The notes beneath the pieces were generated by a model. It made no database searches. It was not told where the DNA came from and saw only the letters and a program-made list of their open reading frames with translations. Made by a program: the position numbers and the translations under genes. Below are positions 43,653 through 53,755 of a stretch of DNA of 64,000 nucleotides, piece after piece. Each line of letters begins with the position of its first letter. Position 1 is the first letter of the stretch. This DNA is from JBGSUZ01 sp043770095 (GTDB lineage Bacteria; Bacillota; Clostridia; Peptostreptococcales; Acidaminobacteraceae), in the NCBI GenBank assembly GCA_043770095.1, contig JAYVIR010000083.1, forward strand, positions 58,668 to 122,667, in the 5' to 3' direction.

Positions 43653-44254
43653 GTGAAATATTCACACTCGATAAAGATTCAACTGTTTACATAAAGGAAA
43701 TAGTTCAAAATGAGAGCGGAGAAACATCAAAAGGAATGTAGAATTCTACAATCTCGATGCCATCATCGCATCTGGTTACTGTGTAGACTCTAAAAAACCA
43801 CTAAATTTAAAATTTGGGCGACACAAAAATTAAAAGAATATATTCTCAAAGGCTTTGTTTTAAATGATGAGATGCTTAAAAAACGGAAATGATTTTGGCA
43901 AACAAATATTTATATGAAGCTAAAATTATTAAAAGTGATATCAAAGTGGCAAAGAACTACCTTAATGAAAAGGAACTTGATAGACTCAACCGTATCGTTA
44001 GAATGTATATTGATTATGCTGAGTTTCAAGCTTTAAGTGGTCAAATGATGACTATGAAGGATTGGATAGCTATTACAGATGATTTTCTAAAGTTTAATCG
44101 TCAGGATGTCCTCAAAGATGCCGGTAAAATTAGTCATGATTCTGCGATGAAGAAGGCTGATGGTGAGTATGAAAAATTCAGAATCAAACAAGACAATGAC
44201 TATATTTCTAATTTCGATAAAGTTATGAAAAAATATCTAAAAAGTGAAAAATAA
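43653..44254 (+). pseudogene. RhuM-family protein, broken
   Basis: Pieces of a RhuM (virulence RhuM/death-on-curing-like) protein are recognisable in order but in different frames. They are STVYIKEIVQNESGETSKG, then EFYNLDAIIASGYCVDSKK, then WATQKLKEYILKGFVLNDEM. The open C-terminal part (43889-44254) follows: KIIKSDIKVAKNYLNEKELD then MTMKDWIAITDDFLKFN. A middle segment seems deleted and several stops or shifts separate the parts. Only the C-terminal 120 residues remain open. RhuM genes are common cargo of mobile islands. Confidence 0.75.
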
Positions 44255-44308
44255 GCATTTATACGTCATCACCTTCTAAATACATACCCCACGGAGGCTC
44301 CGCCACTC

Positions 44309-45295
44309 ATGTCTCATACCCCAACAACCAAACTAAAGCTCCTCTACCTCATGCAAATACTCCTAGAAAAGACGGATGAAGACCATCAGATGTCAGTTAA
44401 TGACTTGATTGAGGCGCTCAAACAATACGACATTTCTGCTGAGCGAAAAGCCATATATACGGATATCGAACTGTTGCAAACCTTTGGCATGGACATCGTT
44501 TGCAAGAAAGCGCAGTCTAATTTTTACTTTGTCGGGAGCCGTGATTTTGAGGTGCCAGAGCTGAAGCTGCTAGTAGATGCAGTGCAATCATCTAAATTTA
44601 TCACTCACAAAAAGAGCAACGAGCTCATAAGAAAACTGGAGAAGCTAACCAGTGTTCATGAGGCCAAAGGTTTGCACCGACAAGTGTTCGTGTCGGATCG
44701 GGTGAAGACGATGAACGAAGGCATTTACTACAATGTGGACATCATCCATCAGGCGATTCGTGAAAACAAGCAAATGAGTTTCAAGTATTTTGACTACAAC
44801 CTTAACCTAGAAAAGACCTTTAGAAAAGAAGGCGAACGTTATTTGGCGAGCCCTTTTGCTCTCACATGGGCGGACGACAATTACTACGTGGTTGCCTATT
44901 ACGAGAAATATCAGGATGTGAGCAATTTTAGGGTGGACCGAATGGAGTCGATTGAAGTGCTTAACAGCCCTCGTAGTTACACAGATGAGATGAAGGACTT
45001 TAATTTGGCAGCCTATATGAAAAAGAGTTTTGGCATGTACAGCGGTGAGACGGTGAAGGCAAAACTGAGGTTTCATAACTCCTTGATCAACGTGGTGGTC
45101 GATCGTTTCGGAAAAGACGTCAGAATCACAGGTCGGAAAGAAGATCATTTTATGCTCTCAATCGATGTAGTTGCTGAGCAGACCTTCCTTGCGTGGCTGT
45201 TCATGTTTGGTTCAAAAGTTGAAATTATGGAGCCGGCTTCACTTCGAGAAGAGATGAGAAGTGGATTATTAGCCTTGTCTGAAGTGTATAAGTGA
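44309..45295 (+). CDS. WYL-domain transcription regulator
   Basis: The 328-residue protein has an N-terminal winged HTH (about 8-75, with VNDLIEALKQYDISAERKAIYTDI), a WYL domain (about 150-245, FRKEGERYLASPFALTWADDNYYVVAYYE) and a C-terminal WCX-like part. WYL proteins bind small ligands or nucleic acid and often repress defence operons. It lies just before the hairpin-promoter and the DUF262 genes, so it is a good candidate to control them. A second WYL regulator is at 53756. Confidence 0.88.
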   Translation: MSHTPTTKLKLLYLMQILLEKTDEDHQMSVNDLIEALKQYDISAERKAIYTDIELLQTFGMDIVCKKAQSNFYFVGSRDFEVPELKLLVDAVQSSKFITHKKSNELIRKLEKLTSVHEAKGLHRQVFVSDRVKTMNEGIYYNVDIIHQAIRENKQMSFKYFDYNLNLEKTFRKEGERYLASPFALTWADDNYYVVAYYEKYQDVSNFRVDRMESIEVLNSPRSYTDEMKDFNLAAYMKKSFGMYSGETVKAKLRFHNSLINVVVDRFGKDVRITGRKEDHFMLSIDVVAEQTFLAWLFMFGSKVEIMEPASLREEMRSGLLALSEVYK

Positions 45296-45305
45296 TTTGG
45301 AAGAG

Positions 45306-45343
45306 ACCTGTACGTACTTTTGTACAGGTCTTTTTATATAATG
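45306..45343 (+). promoter_or_regulatory. Palindrome plus -10 box, copy 1
   Basis: GACCTGTAC (45306-45314) and GTACAGGTC (45323-45331) form a perfect 9-bp palindrome after the WYL gene. A TATAAT (45338-45343) follows six bases later and TGGAA after that. The same layout with the same arm sequence and the same six-base gap occurs at 58310-58347. It could be a terminator for the WYL gene that doubles as an operator for the next operon. Confidence 0.6.
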
Positions 45344-45952
45344 GAAGTATGATCATCGTGTCCGATCATTAAAGCTAAGATCAACCATCATTCAACTATG
45401 ATTATTCAATGTTGGGAGGAAAAAATATGTCTATTATAACAAAAACCATTGGTGACTTAAAAGATCAACTATTTTTCGTTCCCTCATACCAGCGTGGGTA
45501 CCGCTGGACAAAACATGAGGTAACCGCCTTGCTTGATGATATACATGGATTTTCGACTGAAGGTGATAAGCGTTACTGCATTCAGCCGTTGATTGTAAAA
45601 CGCCGCGCTGACGGTTCATTTGAGGTCGTTGACGGACAACAACGTCTCACGACCATTTACATTTTCATGAAAATAGCGGAGGAAAAAACAGAGTATTTGC
45701 CGTTTGAACTGGAGTTTGAAACAAGAAAAAAAAGTCAACAGTTTTTGTCTGAACTACTTCCAAAAGGTGAGATCAACAATGATAATATTGATTACTTTCA
45801 CATCACAACTGCGAGGGAGACTATTAACTATAAACGCTAGAATAATAGTAGACCAATAAATACATAAATGATGAAAGAATAGTAGACCACCTCAACCCAA
45901 ATTCCTATAGACTTATGTCAATGACATTAGGTTTATGGGAGGTTCAGAAAGG

Positions 45953-47425
45953 ATGATTATTGAGGTGGAAATTTATGAGAAAATTAGATTCTTTCATGAA
46001 CAAGAAGGTAAATCTCAGCGTCAAATTGCTCTTATTCTTGGAATTTCACGTACAACGGTTAAAAAATATTTAGAAGGCTCTGCTGTGCCTTGGCAAAGAG
46101 CTGGTACTAGCGGACGCACATCATATGTTATTACTGAAGAAGTTGAAAAATTTATCAAAGCTTGCATTGCTGAAGATGAATCCGAAAATATAAAAAAACA
46201 AAAGCATACTTCACGAAGAATCTACGACCGATTGGTTGAAGAGCATGGCTTCCTTGGCGGTGAATCGACCTTGCGCCCAATCGTTGCAGAACTTAAGAAA
46301 AAATTACCGAAGTCTTTTATCCCACTTAGTTATGATCCTGCAGAAGCAATTCAGATCGATTGGGGCGAAGCCACTATTTACCTTAATGGCAAAAAAACAA
46401 AATTGAATCTCTTCTGTATGAGGCAGTGCTATAGTGCGGATATTTTTGTCAAAGCTTTCTATCGCCAAAATGAAGAAAGCTTCTTAGAAGGCCTTTCGGA
46501 TGGATTAGATTACTTTGGTGGCACACCTACTAAAATAATATTTGATAATGCAAGAGTCGCTGTTAAAGAAGGTTTTGGCGTCTTTGCAAAAGTTCAAGAC
46601 AACTATAAAGCTTTTGCAGCACATCATGCTTTCAAAACCGAATTTTGCAACATCGCTTCAGGGCACGAAAAAGGCTTGGTTGAAGGACTAGTGGGATTTA
46701 TTAGACGTAATGTTTTGGTTCCAGTACCTCGTGTTCAAACACTTGACCTACTCAATGAAGTGCTTCATGCAAAATGCCTTAAATATCGAAAGCATCTTAT
46801 TAAAGGACGAAAACTTACGGTTGGTCAAATGGTAGATGTTGAAAAACCTAGATTTATCCCTCTTCCCGAATATCGTTTTGATACAAGTCGTAGCTTAACT
46901 TCACTTGTGGATGAATTCTCCGTAGTTCGTTTTGATACCAACAAATATTCTGTTCCCTTTAGATTTGTTGGTAAATCTGTGACCGTAAAGGGATATGGAA
47001 ACTGGGTTAAATTTTACTATCGAAACATTGAAATTGCAGTCTATCCACGCTCATATGAGAAAAATGATGTAAACTATAAAATCGAGCATTATATCGATCT
47101 GATTGAAAAAAGACCACGTAGCGTTTTTAATGCAAAACCAGTTAAGCAAAACTTAAACCCAGAGCTTATGGAACTAGGCAAGTGCCTGTTGGAGCCAAAA
47201 GAAATGGTTAAGTTACTGCGTTTATGTATTGATTATGGTCAGGAGAAGGTCTTAAAGGCCTCTAAAGAGCTGGTTCCTGGCAAACCCTTCAAGACGGCGC
47301 TGCTCATGGCTTATATTGCCCCCAATGATAAGATAAAACCTTTGTCACTTGCTAATGAAATCAAAGTGAAAAACACCGGATTATCTAAATATGATGAATT
47401 ATTGAGGGGGGAAATGGCGCTATGA
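45953..47425 (+). CDS. istA: IS21-family transposase IstA
   Basis: The protein of 490 residues has an N-terminal HTH (KSQRQIALILGISRTTVKKYLEG) and a DDE integrase core. That core includes AIQIDWGEATIYLNGKK, IIFDNARVAVKE and HEKGLVEGLVGFIRRN as the Asp-Asp-Glu positions. It is intact. ATG 45953 is preferred over ATG 45935 because GGGAGG lies at good distance. It overlaps istB by four bases. Confidence 0.95.
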   Translation: MIIEVEIYEKIRFFHEQEGKSQRQIALILGISRTTVKKYLEGSAVPWQRAGTSGRTSYVITEEVEKFIKACIAEDESENIKKQKHTSRRIYDRLVEEHGFLGGESTLRPIVAELKKKLPKSFIPLSYDPAEAIQIDWGEATIYLNGKKTKLNLFCMRQCYSADIFVKAFYRQNEESFLEGLSDGLDYFGGTPTKIIFDNARVAVKEGFGVFAKVQDNYKAFAAHHAFKTEFCNIASGHEKGLVEGLVGFIRRNVLVPVPRVQTLDLLNEVLHAKCLKYRKHLIKGRKLTVGQMVDVEKPRFIPLPEYRFDTSRSLTSLVDEFSVVRFDTNKYSVPFRFVGKSVTVKGYGNWVKFYYRNIEIAVYPRSYEKNDVNYKIEHYIDLIEKRPRSVFNAKPVKQNLNPELMELGKCLLEPKEMVKLLRLCIDYGQEKVLKASKELVPGKPFKTALLMAYIAPNDKIKPLSLANEIKVKNTGLSKYDELLRGEMAL

Positions 47426-48192
47426 ATATGATCAATCCAACAAAGGAAATTATCAAATTACAAGCGAATCAACTCAAAATGCAGTCTTTCAAACGCTATG
47501 AAGACGTTATTCGCCAGCTTGAAACTGGAGAAAGTTATGAGCATTTTTTAAGTAAACTCATGAAAACAGAGATTGATATTCGTCAGGAAAATCAACAAAA
47601 ACGAAAACTTAAAGCTGCCAAATTTCCTTTTTACAAAAGTATTGATGAGTTTGACTATACACGACTTGAACACGTTTCAAATGCTTGTATTACGGAACTT
47701 GCAGCTTGTGATTTCGTAAAGAAAAGACAAAATATTGTCATGATTGGAAACCCCGGATCTGGGAAAACGCATCTATCCATCGGATTAGGATTAAAAGCTT
47801 GCAGCGCAGGTTTCAACGTTAAATTTTATACCGCAGCTAACTTGGCAAATGAGCTTACAGAAGCATTACAGATCAATCGACTTTCTAAGTTTGAGAGAAC
47901 ACTATCAAAAGTAGACCTTTTAATCATTGATGAATTATCCTATTTAACATTTAATCGCCATCAATCAGAGCTTCTATTTCAAGTGATTTCGGAGCGTTCA
48001 GAGCGCAGTAGCATCATTGTGAATACAAATCTTGAGTTTTCGAACTGGACTCAGTTATTTGAAAATGAGATTATGGTGACGGCGTTGATTGACCGACTAA
48101 CCTTTAAATCTCACATATTGGACATGAACGTTGAAGATTCCTACCGGCTGCTTCAGACAAAACTTGTAGGAAAGAAGAATGATGTTAAGTGA
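47422..48192 (+). CDS. istB: IS21-family ATPase helper IstB
   Basis: The 256-residue AAA+ protein has Walker A GNPGSGKTHLS and Walker B LLIIDELSYL, as in all IstB proteins. IstB assembles on target DNA and stimulates IstA. It overlaps istA by ATGA-type coupling and is intact. Confidence 0.95.
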   Translation: MNMINPTKEIIKLQANQLKMQSFKRYEDVIRQLETGESYEHFLSKLMKTEIDIRQENQQKRKLKAAKFPFYKSIDEFDYTRLEHVSNACITELAACDFVKKRQNIVMIGNPGSGKTHLSIGLGLKACSAGFNVKFYTAANLANELTEALQINRLSKFERTLSKVDLLIIDELSYLTFNRHQSELLFQVISERSERSSIIVNTNLEFSNWTQLFENEIMVTALIDRLTFKSHILDMNVEDSYRLLQTKLVGKKNDVK

Positions 48193-49497
48193 TCCAAATC
48201 ATTACAACAGAAGGACTTCAGCATAAAATCATTGAATTTATTCATTAGACCTAGAGTGGTATACTATTTTCTCATCATTTTTGGTGAAGTGGTATACTTT
48301 TCTCTCATCACAGGTGGTCTACTTTTTTTCCATCGCGTGGTCTACTATTTTATTGACATTCGCATATTAACAGTTGGCTTGATGGGCATAAAAATAGATA
48401 TATAGCAATTAATGACATTTTCAAGCGTTTCATAGAATCTGTGTTTTTTATCTGGTACGAAATACCTGCAAAGAGTGATCCTATCGTTATGTTTACAAAA
48501 GTAAACTTAGGGAAAATACCACTGACGAATGCAGAGTTAATAAAAGCTTTGCTATTAAACAAAAGCAATTTTAGTACGGATATAAATAAGAGACAAACCG
48601 AAATATCTGTAGCTTGGGATAGAATTGAGCAGAGTCTGCGGGACGATTCCTTCTGGTATTTCCTTAACGAAAAAGAACAAAGCGGCACGCGTATTGATAT
48701 GCTTTTTGAGTTATTGGCTAATGAACAAAACGCCAAGCTACCTTCCCCAATACCCATCAATCAAAATTACTTTCCATTCTTAGTTTTTTCAGCGGCGCTA
48801 AATATAACGCAAGACAGTGAGACGTTTGTGAAAGCGTTATGGAGTGAAGTTGAAAAATTATACGCCGAGATCCGAGATTGGTATGCAGATTTAAACAAGT
48901 ACCATATAATAGGATATCTTATATCGTCAGGAGTAAAGATTTCTGAGATTTTCGCACTTACGCGTGGAAAGCGCAAAAGTGATGTTATGAAAGCCTTGCT
49001 TGAAAAGGCAGAACGGGTAACTGGTAAATATGATCTATCAGCAATCACATATGACAACGCCAAAGAGCGTGTGAAAATCCGAAAACTGCTGCTGCTGTTC
49101 AACATTGCAACACTGGTTTGTAAAAGTGAAAAGCAGTACCGTTTCCCATTTGACATTTATAAGGGTGAAACGGGAGATCGATTAAAGTGGGATATTGAAC
49201 ACATTCATGCGACAGCAGATGAAACCGATGAAGCAGATGATAGTATTGGCAATTTGACACTACTTGATGAGCAGACAAATCGTAGCTATAAAGATGCACC
49301 TTTTGAAAAAAAACGTAAAATTATAATCGAACGTGAGTCAAAGGGATTGTTTGTGCCATTAAGCACAAAAAACATCTTCCTAAAGGTGTACTCCAAAAAT
49401 CTAAGCAATATGGAAATCTGGGGAAACGAAGATAAGGCAGACTACATTACTGCAATGGATAAGATGCTAAAATCTTTTTTGATGGGAGGTTTTCAAA

Positions 49498-51591
49498 ATG
49501 AAAGTAAAACCGATTGAGACATTGTTCGAATTACTTGAGGCATATAAGGTTGAAGTGCCTATTGTTCAGCGTGACTATGCTCAGGGTAGGCAAGACGACC
49601 ATACGAAAATGGTACGTCGTAATCTTCTGGAAGATATGAAGTCAGCTATCGAGCGTAAAACGCCGCCACTCGATCTCAACTTCGTGTATGGTAAAGTGGA
49701 AAGTGATAAATTCATATCTATTGATAACGGCATAGGTCTCAAAACGGGTTGTGAATCATCGGAAAAAGGAAATTGTAAATTTATACCTATTGATGGAAAG
49801 CAAAGACTGACGACTCTTTTTCTCCTGCACCTTTATGCTTTTCATGATGATGATTCCAAAACTAAACTCTTTCGTAAATTCACTTACGAAACGCGCACCA
49901 GTTCACGCGACTTTATAGAAAAATTGAGTGAGAATCGTGCGGCTGTATTCACATCTGCCCTGTCACCTTCCAAAGAAATAAGTGACTCTGAGTGGTTTAT
50001 TTCGGGTTGGAAATATGACCCTACAATACAATCCATGCATACGATGCTCGATGACATTAAGACTGTTTTCAAAGATGTAGATAACCTTGCCCAGTGCCTG
50101 TCCGATGAGGGCTTTAAGCCAATCATTTTTAAATTCCTAGAAATGAAAGACCTTGGTATGGAAGACAGTTTATATATAAAACTGAATGCGCGAGGAAAGC
50201 CTCTCACGCCATTTGAGAACTTCAAGGCGCGCCTGATAGGGAGGCTTCAAAGCCTTAATCTAGATTTTACAGATGAATTTGAGCGGTACTTTGATTGCGA
50301 ATAGACTGATCTTTTTTGGTCTACTCATAAGGATAATTTTGACATAACTTATCTGACTTTTTTTGGCGGACTCCTAATGAACAAGGGAATATGTGAGACT
50401 GATAGCAATTGGTCGAATGTACTTGAGTATGAGAAGATTGAAGCCGAAGTATTTGAAACAGCGTTCTATTTGTTAAATTTTCTATGTGATAATCCAGATT
50501 GCAAGGTGGTACACGAGCTTGTATTCAACGCATTAACAGAAAAAAGGACATATCAAGACAGAGTCTTGTTTCATGCTGTAGCCACACATATATATTTGGC
50601 AAAAGGCCTTGATGATGGCTCATTAGAACACTGGATTCGGATTATCCGAAATTTAACAACCAATTCCCCGATTGACACAATGACTTTATATGGTCGTGCA
50701 ATCGATGGGATTAATAAACTTGCGGACAATTGGGGCAGTTTACTTGAGTATTTCTCACAAAAGGGTAACGTTACAGGCTTCTCTCAAGATCAAATAGAAG
50801 AAGAACAAAATAAGGCACAAATAATTTTGAAGTGCAACGACTTTGCTGAGGTAATATATAAAGCCGAGCAACACCCTTATTTTTGCGGACAAATTCGATC
50901 TGCCCTATACTATTCGAAAGACAGCGAAGGGAACTATGATTTGGATTCATTTGTGCAGTACTGGGATAAAACATCTGCAATATTTGACAAAACAAAACCT
51001 AAACACGGACATTTACTGCGAAGAGCATTACTCACATTCGGAGACTATACTTTGCCGGTAAGCGGATACAAAACATTTTGCGTTGATGACCCTGGCGAAG
51101 CAGGTAGCACACCGAGTTTGAAACGTCTATTTTCAAACCATGGTGAAATCGTTAAGCAACTGCTTGATGCATTAAACACTACAGATGATATTAAAATTCA
51201 GTTAGAAACTATTGTATCAAATGCAGTCATTCCGAGATTCGACTGGAGGTATTGCTTTGTTGAGTTTCCAGGACTATTTGCTATCATGAGTACCTCACAT
51301 TTACGGATACGCGAAACTAGCGAAAAATTGTTCATTATACCTAATAAGTCCTCAAATGGCTTTAATCATGAAGTGTTTCTTGATGCATTGCAAGTCGTAT
51401 TAAATCGACGAGGTTTGAAATCTAGGTTGGAAGGCGACTTAGGTACATGGGCCGACCGCTACTTAATAGTTGGAGAATACTATGTGAGGTTCAAAAATGG
51501 ACATTTTTACGTCGATGATTCAACGCAGACTAATCTGTTTAAATCTACATCAGATGATCCAATTGATGAAGTTTCAAAATTTAAATTTTGA
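49498..51591 (+). pseudogene. Second DUF262 protein, stopped by one in-frame amber codon
   Basis: The first part (49498-50304) has DUF262 motifs VPIVQRDYAQGRQD and FIPIDGKQRLTT (Asp99-Arg103). It stops at TAG 50302-50304. The same frame continues without a break, TDLFWSTHKDNFDITYLTFF, through ATG 50377 to 51591. In this family the sequence here normally reads WTDLFW, so a TGG-to-TAG change explains the stop. The full-length product would be about 697 residues. The C-terminal region lacks an HNH motif and may be a regulatory or DNA-binding part. It overlaps the previous DUF262 gene by 20 bases, forming a tandem pair. Confidence 0.85.
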
Positions 51592-51645
51592 GGGTGTTGA
51601 ATAGATTGAAGAAGCAGTATGTGAAAAATTTGCACATACTGCCAA

Positions 51646-51711
51646 TCTTGTGAAGGATATTGGTACAACTGTGTCGAAATTTATAACATTGGAAAATTTG
51701 GAAGACAGTCA
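51646..51711 (+). pseudogene. Remnant of a second DUF2325-type gene
   Basis: Bases here read LVKDIGTTVSKFITLENLED and match 60047-60112 of the DUF2325 gene at most positions (LVKDIGTSVSKFITLENLEA). There is no start or further homology on either side. It indicates that a paralogous copy once stood here. Confidence 0.8.
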
Positions 51712-51726
51712 TTGGAGGTGCAAAAC

Positions 51727-52977
51727 ATGAATTTAGAATTGCTATTATCGCAAATCACCGCAATTTCCAAACGCTATGACGAGATATACAAGAAAACTGG
51801 CGGCTATTTTAACATATTTGAAATTGCCAACATTGAGTCAAATGAGGTGACAATTTGTCGAGTGTTGCATGAATTTCTAAATCCTGAAGGGAGCCATTGT
51901 CAAGGCTTCGTCTATTTAAAATTATTCATGAACCACGTTTTGAAAATCGAAATGTCAGATTATGAACTGGCAAGGGCAAAAGTTCATAGAGAATATAGAA
52001 TTTCAGAGGATAGGCGTATTGATCTAGTGATAGAAACTGCGACTAGACTCATCCCAATTGAAGTTAAGATTTACGCAGGAGATCAAAGCAAGCAGTGTTA
52101 TGATTATAAAAAAGTTGCTAAAAATTCTGAGGTGTACTATTTGACGCTATCAGGAAACCTACCATCGCCTGAAAGTGCCTTTGAATTGGTCGCTGCTTAT
52201 GACGAATTTGGTGCTTTGGTAAGTTATGAAAACATTACATTGATTTCATTTCAGGCAGATATTCTAACTTGGTTAAATAAGTGTCTTGAGGTGCCTGAAA
52301 CGATAAGAATTGCATCAATTAGAGAAGTATTATTTCAATTGATTGGAACGATTAGAAAACTCACAAATCAAATGGAGGAAGGTAAAGAAATGGAAATGAT
52401 AAAACTTTTATCGGCTTCAAAAGAACATATGCAAGCTGCGTTGGAAATTGAGAGTTCTCTAAAACAATGTAAGATTGAAATGATTAAAAAGTTGCTAACT
52501 GCCATTGAAGAGGCATTGCCTTGGAAGAAGCTTAATAATGAATATGATTATGAATATAATGATTATCAATTGGTGAATCAATATTATGAAAGAAAAAGTT
52601 CGTCATTTCCGGGAGTTAGTTATGATTGTGGGTCAATTGGGAATAATGGTGTTCAATTATGGTTGAGAGTGGAGATTGATAACTTAATATACGGTGGTTT
52701 TTGTACGCCTCAAAATGGGAAAAAGACCGGGGAACAATTAAATACAGAAGAAATAAAAGCGATATTGCCAGAGTGCGAACCGGAAGTTGATGGATGGTGG
52801 ATTTGTTGGGAATACCTACCAAGTGGTGAGAATCAGGAATCACCAAGTTTTAAGGAATTAGATGCGGAATATTTAAATTTATTCGATGAGAAAAATTTTG
52901 TTGAATTTGTCAATCAATCCGTTGAAAATATTATGAGGAATGTTGGATATCTAGCAAAAGAATTTTCAATAAAATAA
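51727..52977 (+). CDS. PD-(D/E)XK nuclease-family protein
   Basis: The 416-residue protein carries the PDDEXK_4-type region: ESNEVTICRVLHEFLNPEGSH (37-57), then RRIDLVIE (Asp99) and LIPIEVKIYAGDQ (Glu112, Lys114). That is a complete nuclease core. The C-terminal half has WWICWEYLPSG and is unassigned. ATG 51727 follows TGGAGG at ideal spacing. It lies right behind the DUF262 pair and the DUF2325-gene remnant, so it may be an independent cargo gene or a partner nuclease of the DUF262 pair. Confidence 0.8.
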   Translation: MNLELLLSQITAISKRYDEIYKKTGGYFNIFEIANIESNEVTICRVLHEFLNPEGSHCQGFVYLKLFMNHVLKIEMSDYELARAKVHREYRISEDRRIDLVIETATRLIPIEVKIYAGDQSKQCYDYKKVAKNSEVYYLTLSGNLPSPESAFELVAAYDEFGALVSYENITLISFQADILTWLNKCLEVPETIRIASIREVLFQLIGTIRKLTNQMEEGKEMEMIKLLSASKEHMQAALEIESSLKQCKIEMIKKLLTAIEEALPWKKLNNEYDYEYNDYQLVNQYYERKSSSFPGVSYDCGSIGNNGVQLWLRVEIDNLIYGGFCTPQNGKKTGEQLNTEEIKAILPECEPEVDGWWICWEYLPSGENQESPSFKELDAEYLNLFDEKNFVEFVNQSVENIMRNVGYLAKEFSIK

Positions 52978-52991
52978 AAAAAATTTTCCTC

Positions 52992-53055
52992 AATGTACCT
53001 TATTCTTCCGATTAGAAAAATAGACTAAGCTTGGAAAAACAACTTAGTCTATTTT
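52992..53055 (+). promoter_or_regulatory. Shared 33-bp upstream motif followed by 13-bp hairpin, copy 1
   Basis: Bases 52992-53024 match 54804-54836 at about 25 of 33 positions, sharing AATGTA, CTTAT, CCGATT and AATAGA. They are followed by a perfect 13-bp hairpin (53017-53029 with 53043-53055) immediately before the ribosome site GAGGAGG of the membrane protein gene. The repeated position before two different genes suggests a common promoter or regulator site. CCGATT resembles a -10 of an alternative sigma factor, but I see no matching -35. Confidence 0.5.
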
Positions 53056-53070
53056 GAGGAGGAATTGCGT

Positions 53071-53727
53071 ATGTATCAAAGTGTTAATCAAATCGAAAAA
53101 AGTATTAAAGACAGAAATGGTGTTGATGTGCCACTCACTAACTTTTGGCTGTATATTCTGCTTCTTAATTTTTTGACATTAGGCATTTACGGCATCATTA
53201 TGTTTTTTAAGCAAATTGGTCGTATCGACAAATTCATTCAAAGAAAAAGACCCTACTATCAGGCTGTAGCGGATATCGCAGAACGTAAAATGATAGAGCT
53301 GAACAAAGATGAAAGTTTGATTAGTGAAGCACGGGATCTTAAAAAATTTTATGAGGAACAATTTTGGAAAAACAAAGAGATCAATGCGGGGTTAACCTTG
53401 TTGTTAACATTGGTAACTTTCGGACTATGGGGATTCGTGAGATTGTACAAACAAAACAAGGCTGGGAATGAATTACAGCTATTTGAAGCCGAATTTGATG
53501 AAAGACTTAGCCGCATCTGGATGAAAGCAGAGATTATTAAATATCCAATCAGTTTTACGGTTAATCCTCAGAAAAACAGAAATTTTCCGCTTTACTTAGG
53601 ACTATCACTGATTACATTTGGCGTGTGGGCACTAGTATGGGAATATAAGTTACATACAGATCCCGACACACTCTATAGTGGATTCCATTCTGCTGAGGAT
53701 ATGGTTTTGCAAACGGTTAGAGCATAA
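53071..53727 (+). CDS. Four-helix membrane protein (DUF4234-like)
   Basis: The 218-residue protein has repeated hydrophobic segments around FWLYILLLNFLTLGIYGI, NAGLTLLLTLVTFGLWGFVR and PLYLGLSLITFGVWALVWEY. All three share a T-x-G-x-W/Y-x pattern, so it looks like an internal triplication. The motifs resemble DUF4234 proteins of unknown function. ATG 53071 follows GAGGAGG. It lies upstream of a WYL regulator gene by 28 bases. Confidence 0.7.
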   Translation: MYQSVNQIEKSIKDRNGVDVPLTNFWLYILLLNFLTLGIYGIIMFFKQIGRIDKFIQRKRPYYQAVADIAERKMIELNKDESLISEARDLKKFYEEQFWKNKEINAGLTLLLTLVTFGLWGFVRLYKQNKAGNELQLFEAEFDERLSRIWMKAEIIKYPISFTVNPQKNRNFPLYLGLSLITFGVWALVWEYKLHTDPDTLYSGFHSAEDMVLQTVRA

Positions 53728-53755
53728 AAATATTGATTACCCAAAGGGGAACCTC

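Larger units (their letters stand above)
45829..48364 (+). mobile_element. IS21-family insertion sequence with 7-bp target duplication
   Basis: The 2536-bp element carries istA and istB and is flanked by TATTAAC (45822-45828 and 48365-48371), a 7-bp direct repeat. The ends hold related inverted repeats containing ATAGTAGACC on the left and GGTCTACTAT on the right. Further internal copies of the AGTAGACCA or GGTATACT type lie at both ends, typical of IS21 multiple transposase-binding sites. The target is the DUF262-DUF1524 gene. The intact duplication and open istA/istB suggest a recent insertion. Confidence 0.93.
45427..49517 (+). pseudogene. GmrSD-like DUF262-DUF1524 gene interrupted by an IS21-family element
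   Basis: The N-terminal piece (45427-45828) has the DUF262 motifs VPSYQRGYRWTKHEV and VVDGQQRLTT (Asp69-Arg73). The C-terminal piece (48372-49517) has the DUF1524 HNH-like motif WDIEHIHA with GNLTLLDEQTNRSY. Removing 45829-48364 and one copy of TATTAAC joins the two in frame as ETIN-SWLDGHKNRYIAI, giving about 515 residues. The ancestral protein would be a type IV-like, modification-dependent restriction enzyme. It is inactivated only by the insertion, so excision could restore it. ATG 45427 follows GGGAGG. Confidence 0.92.

Noticed and set aside
45829..48364. Short repeats at the IS ends as a CRISPR array
   Set aside because: The repeated AGTAGACC and GGTATACT units are few, irregularly spaced and inside the IS ends, as expected for transposase-binding sites.
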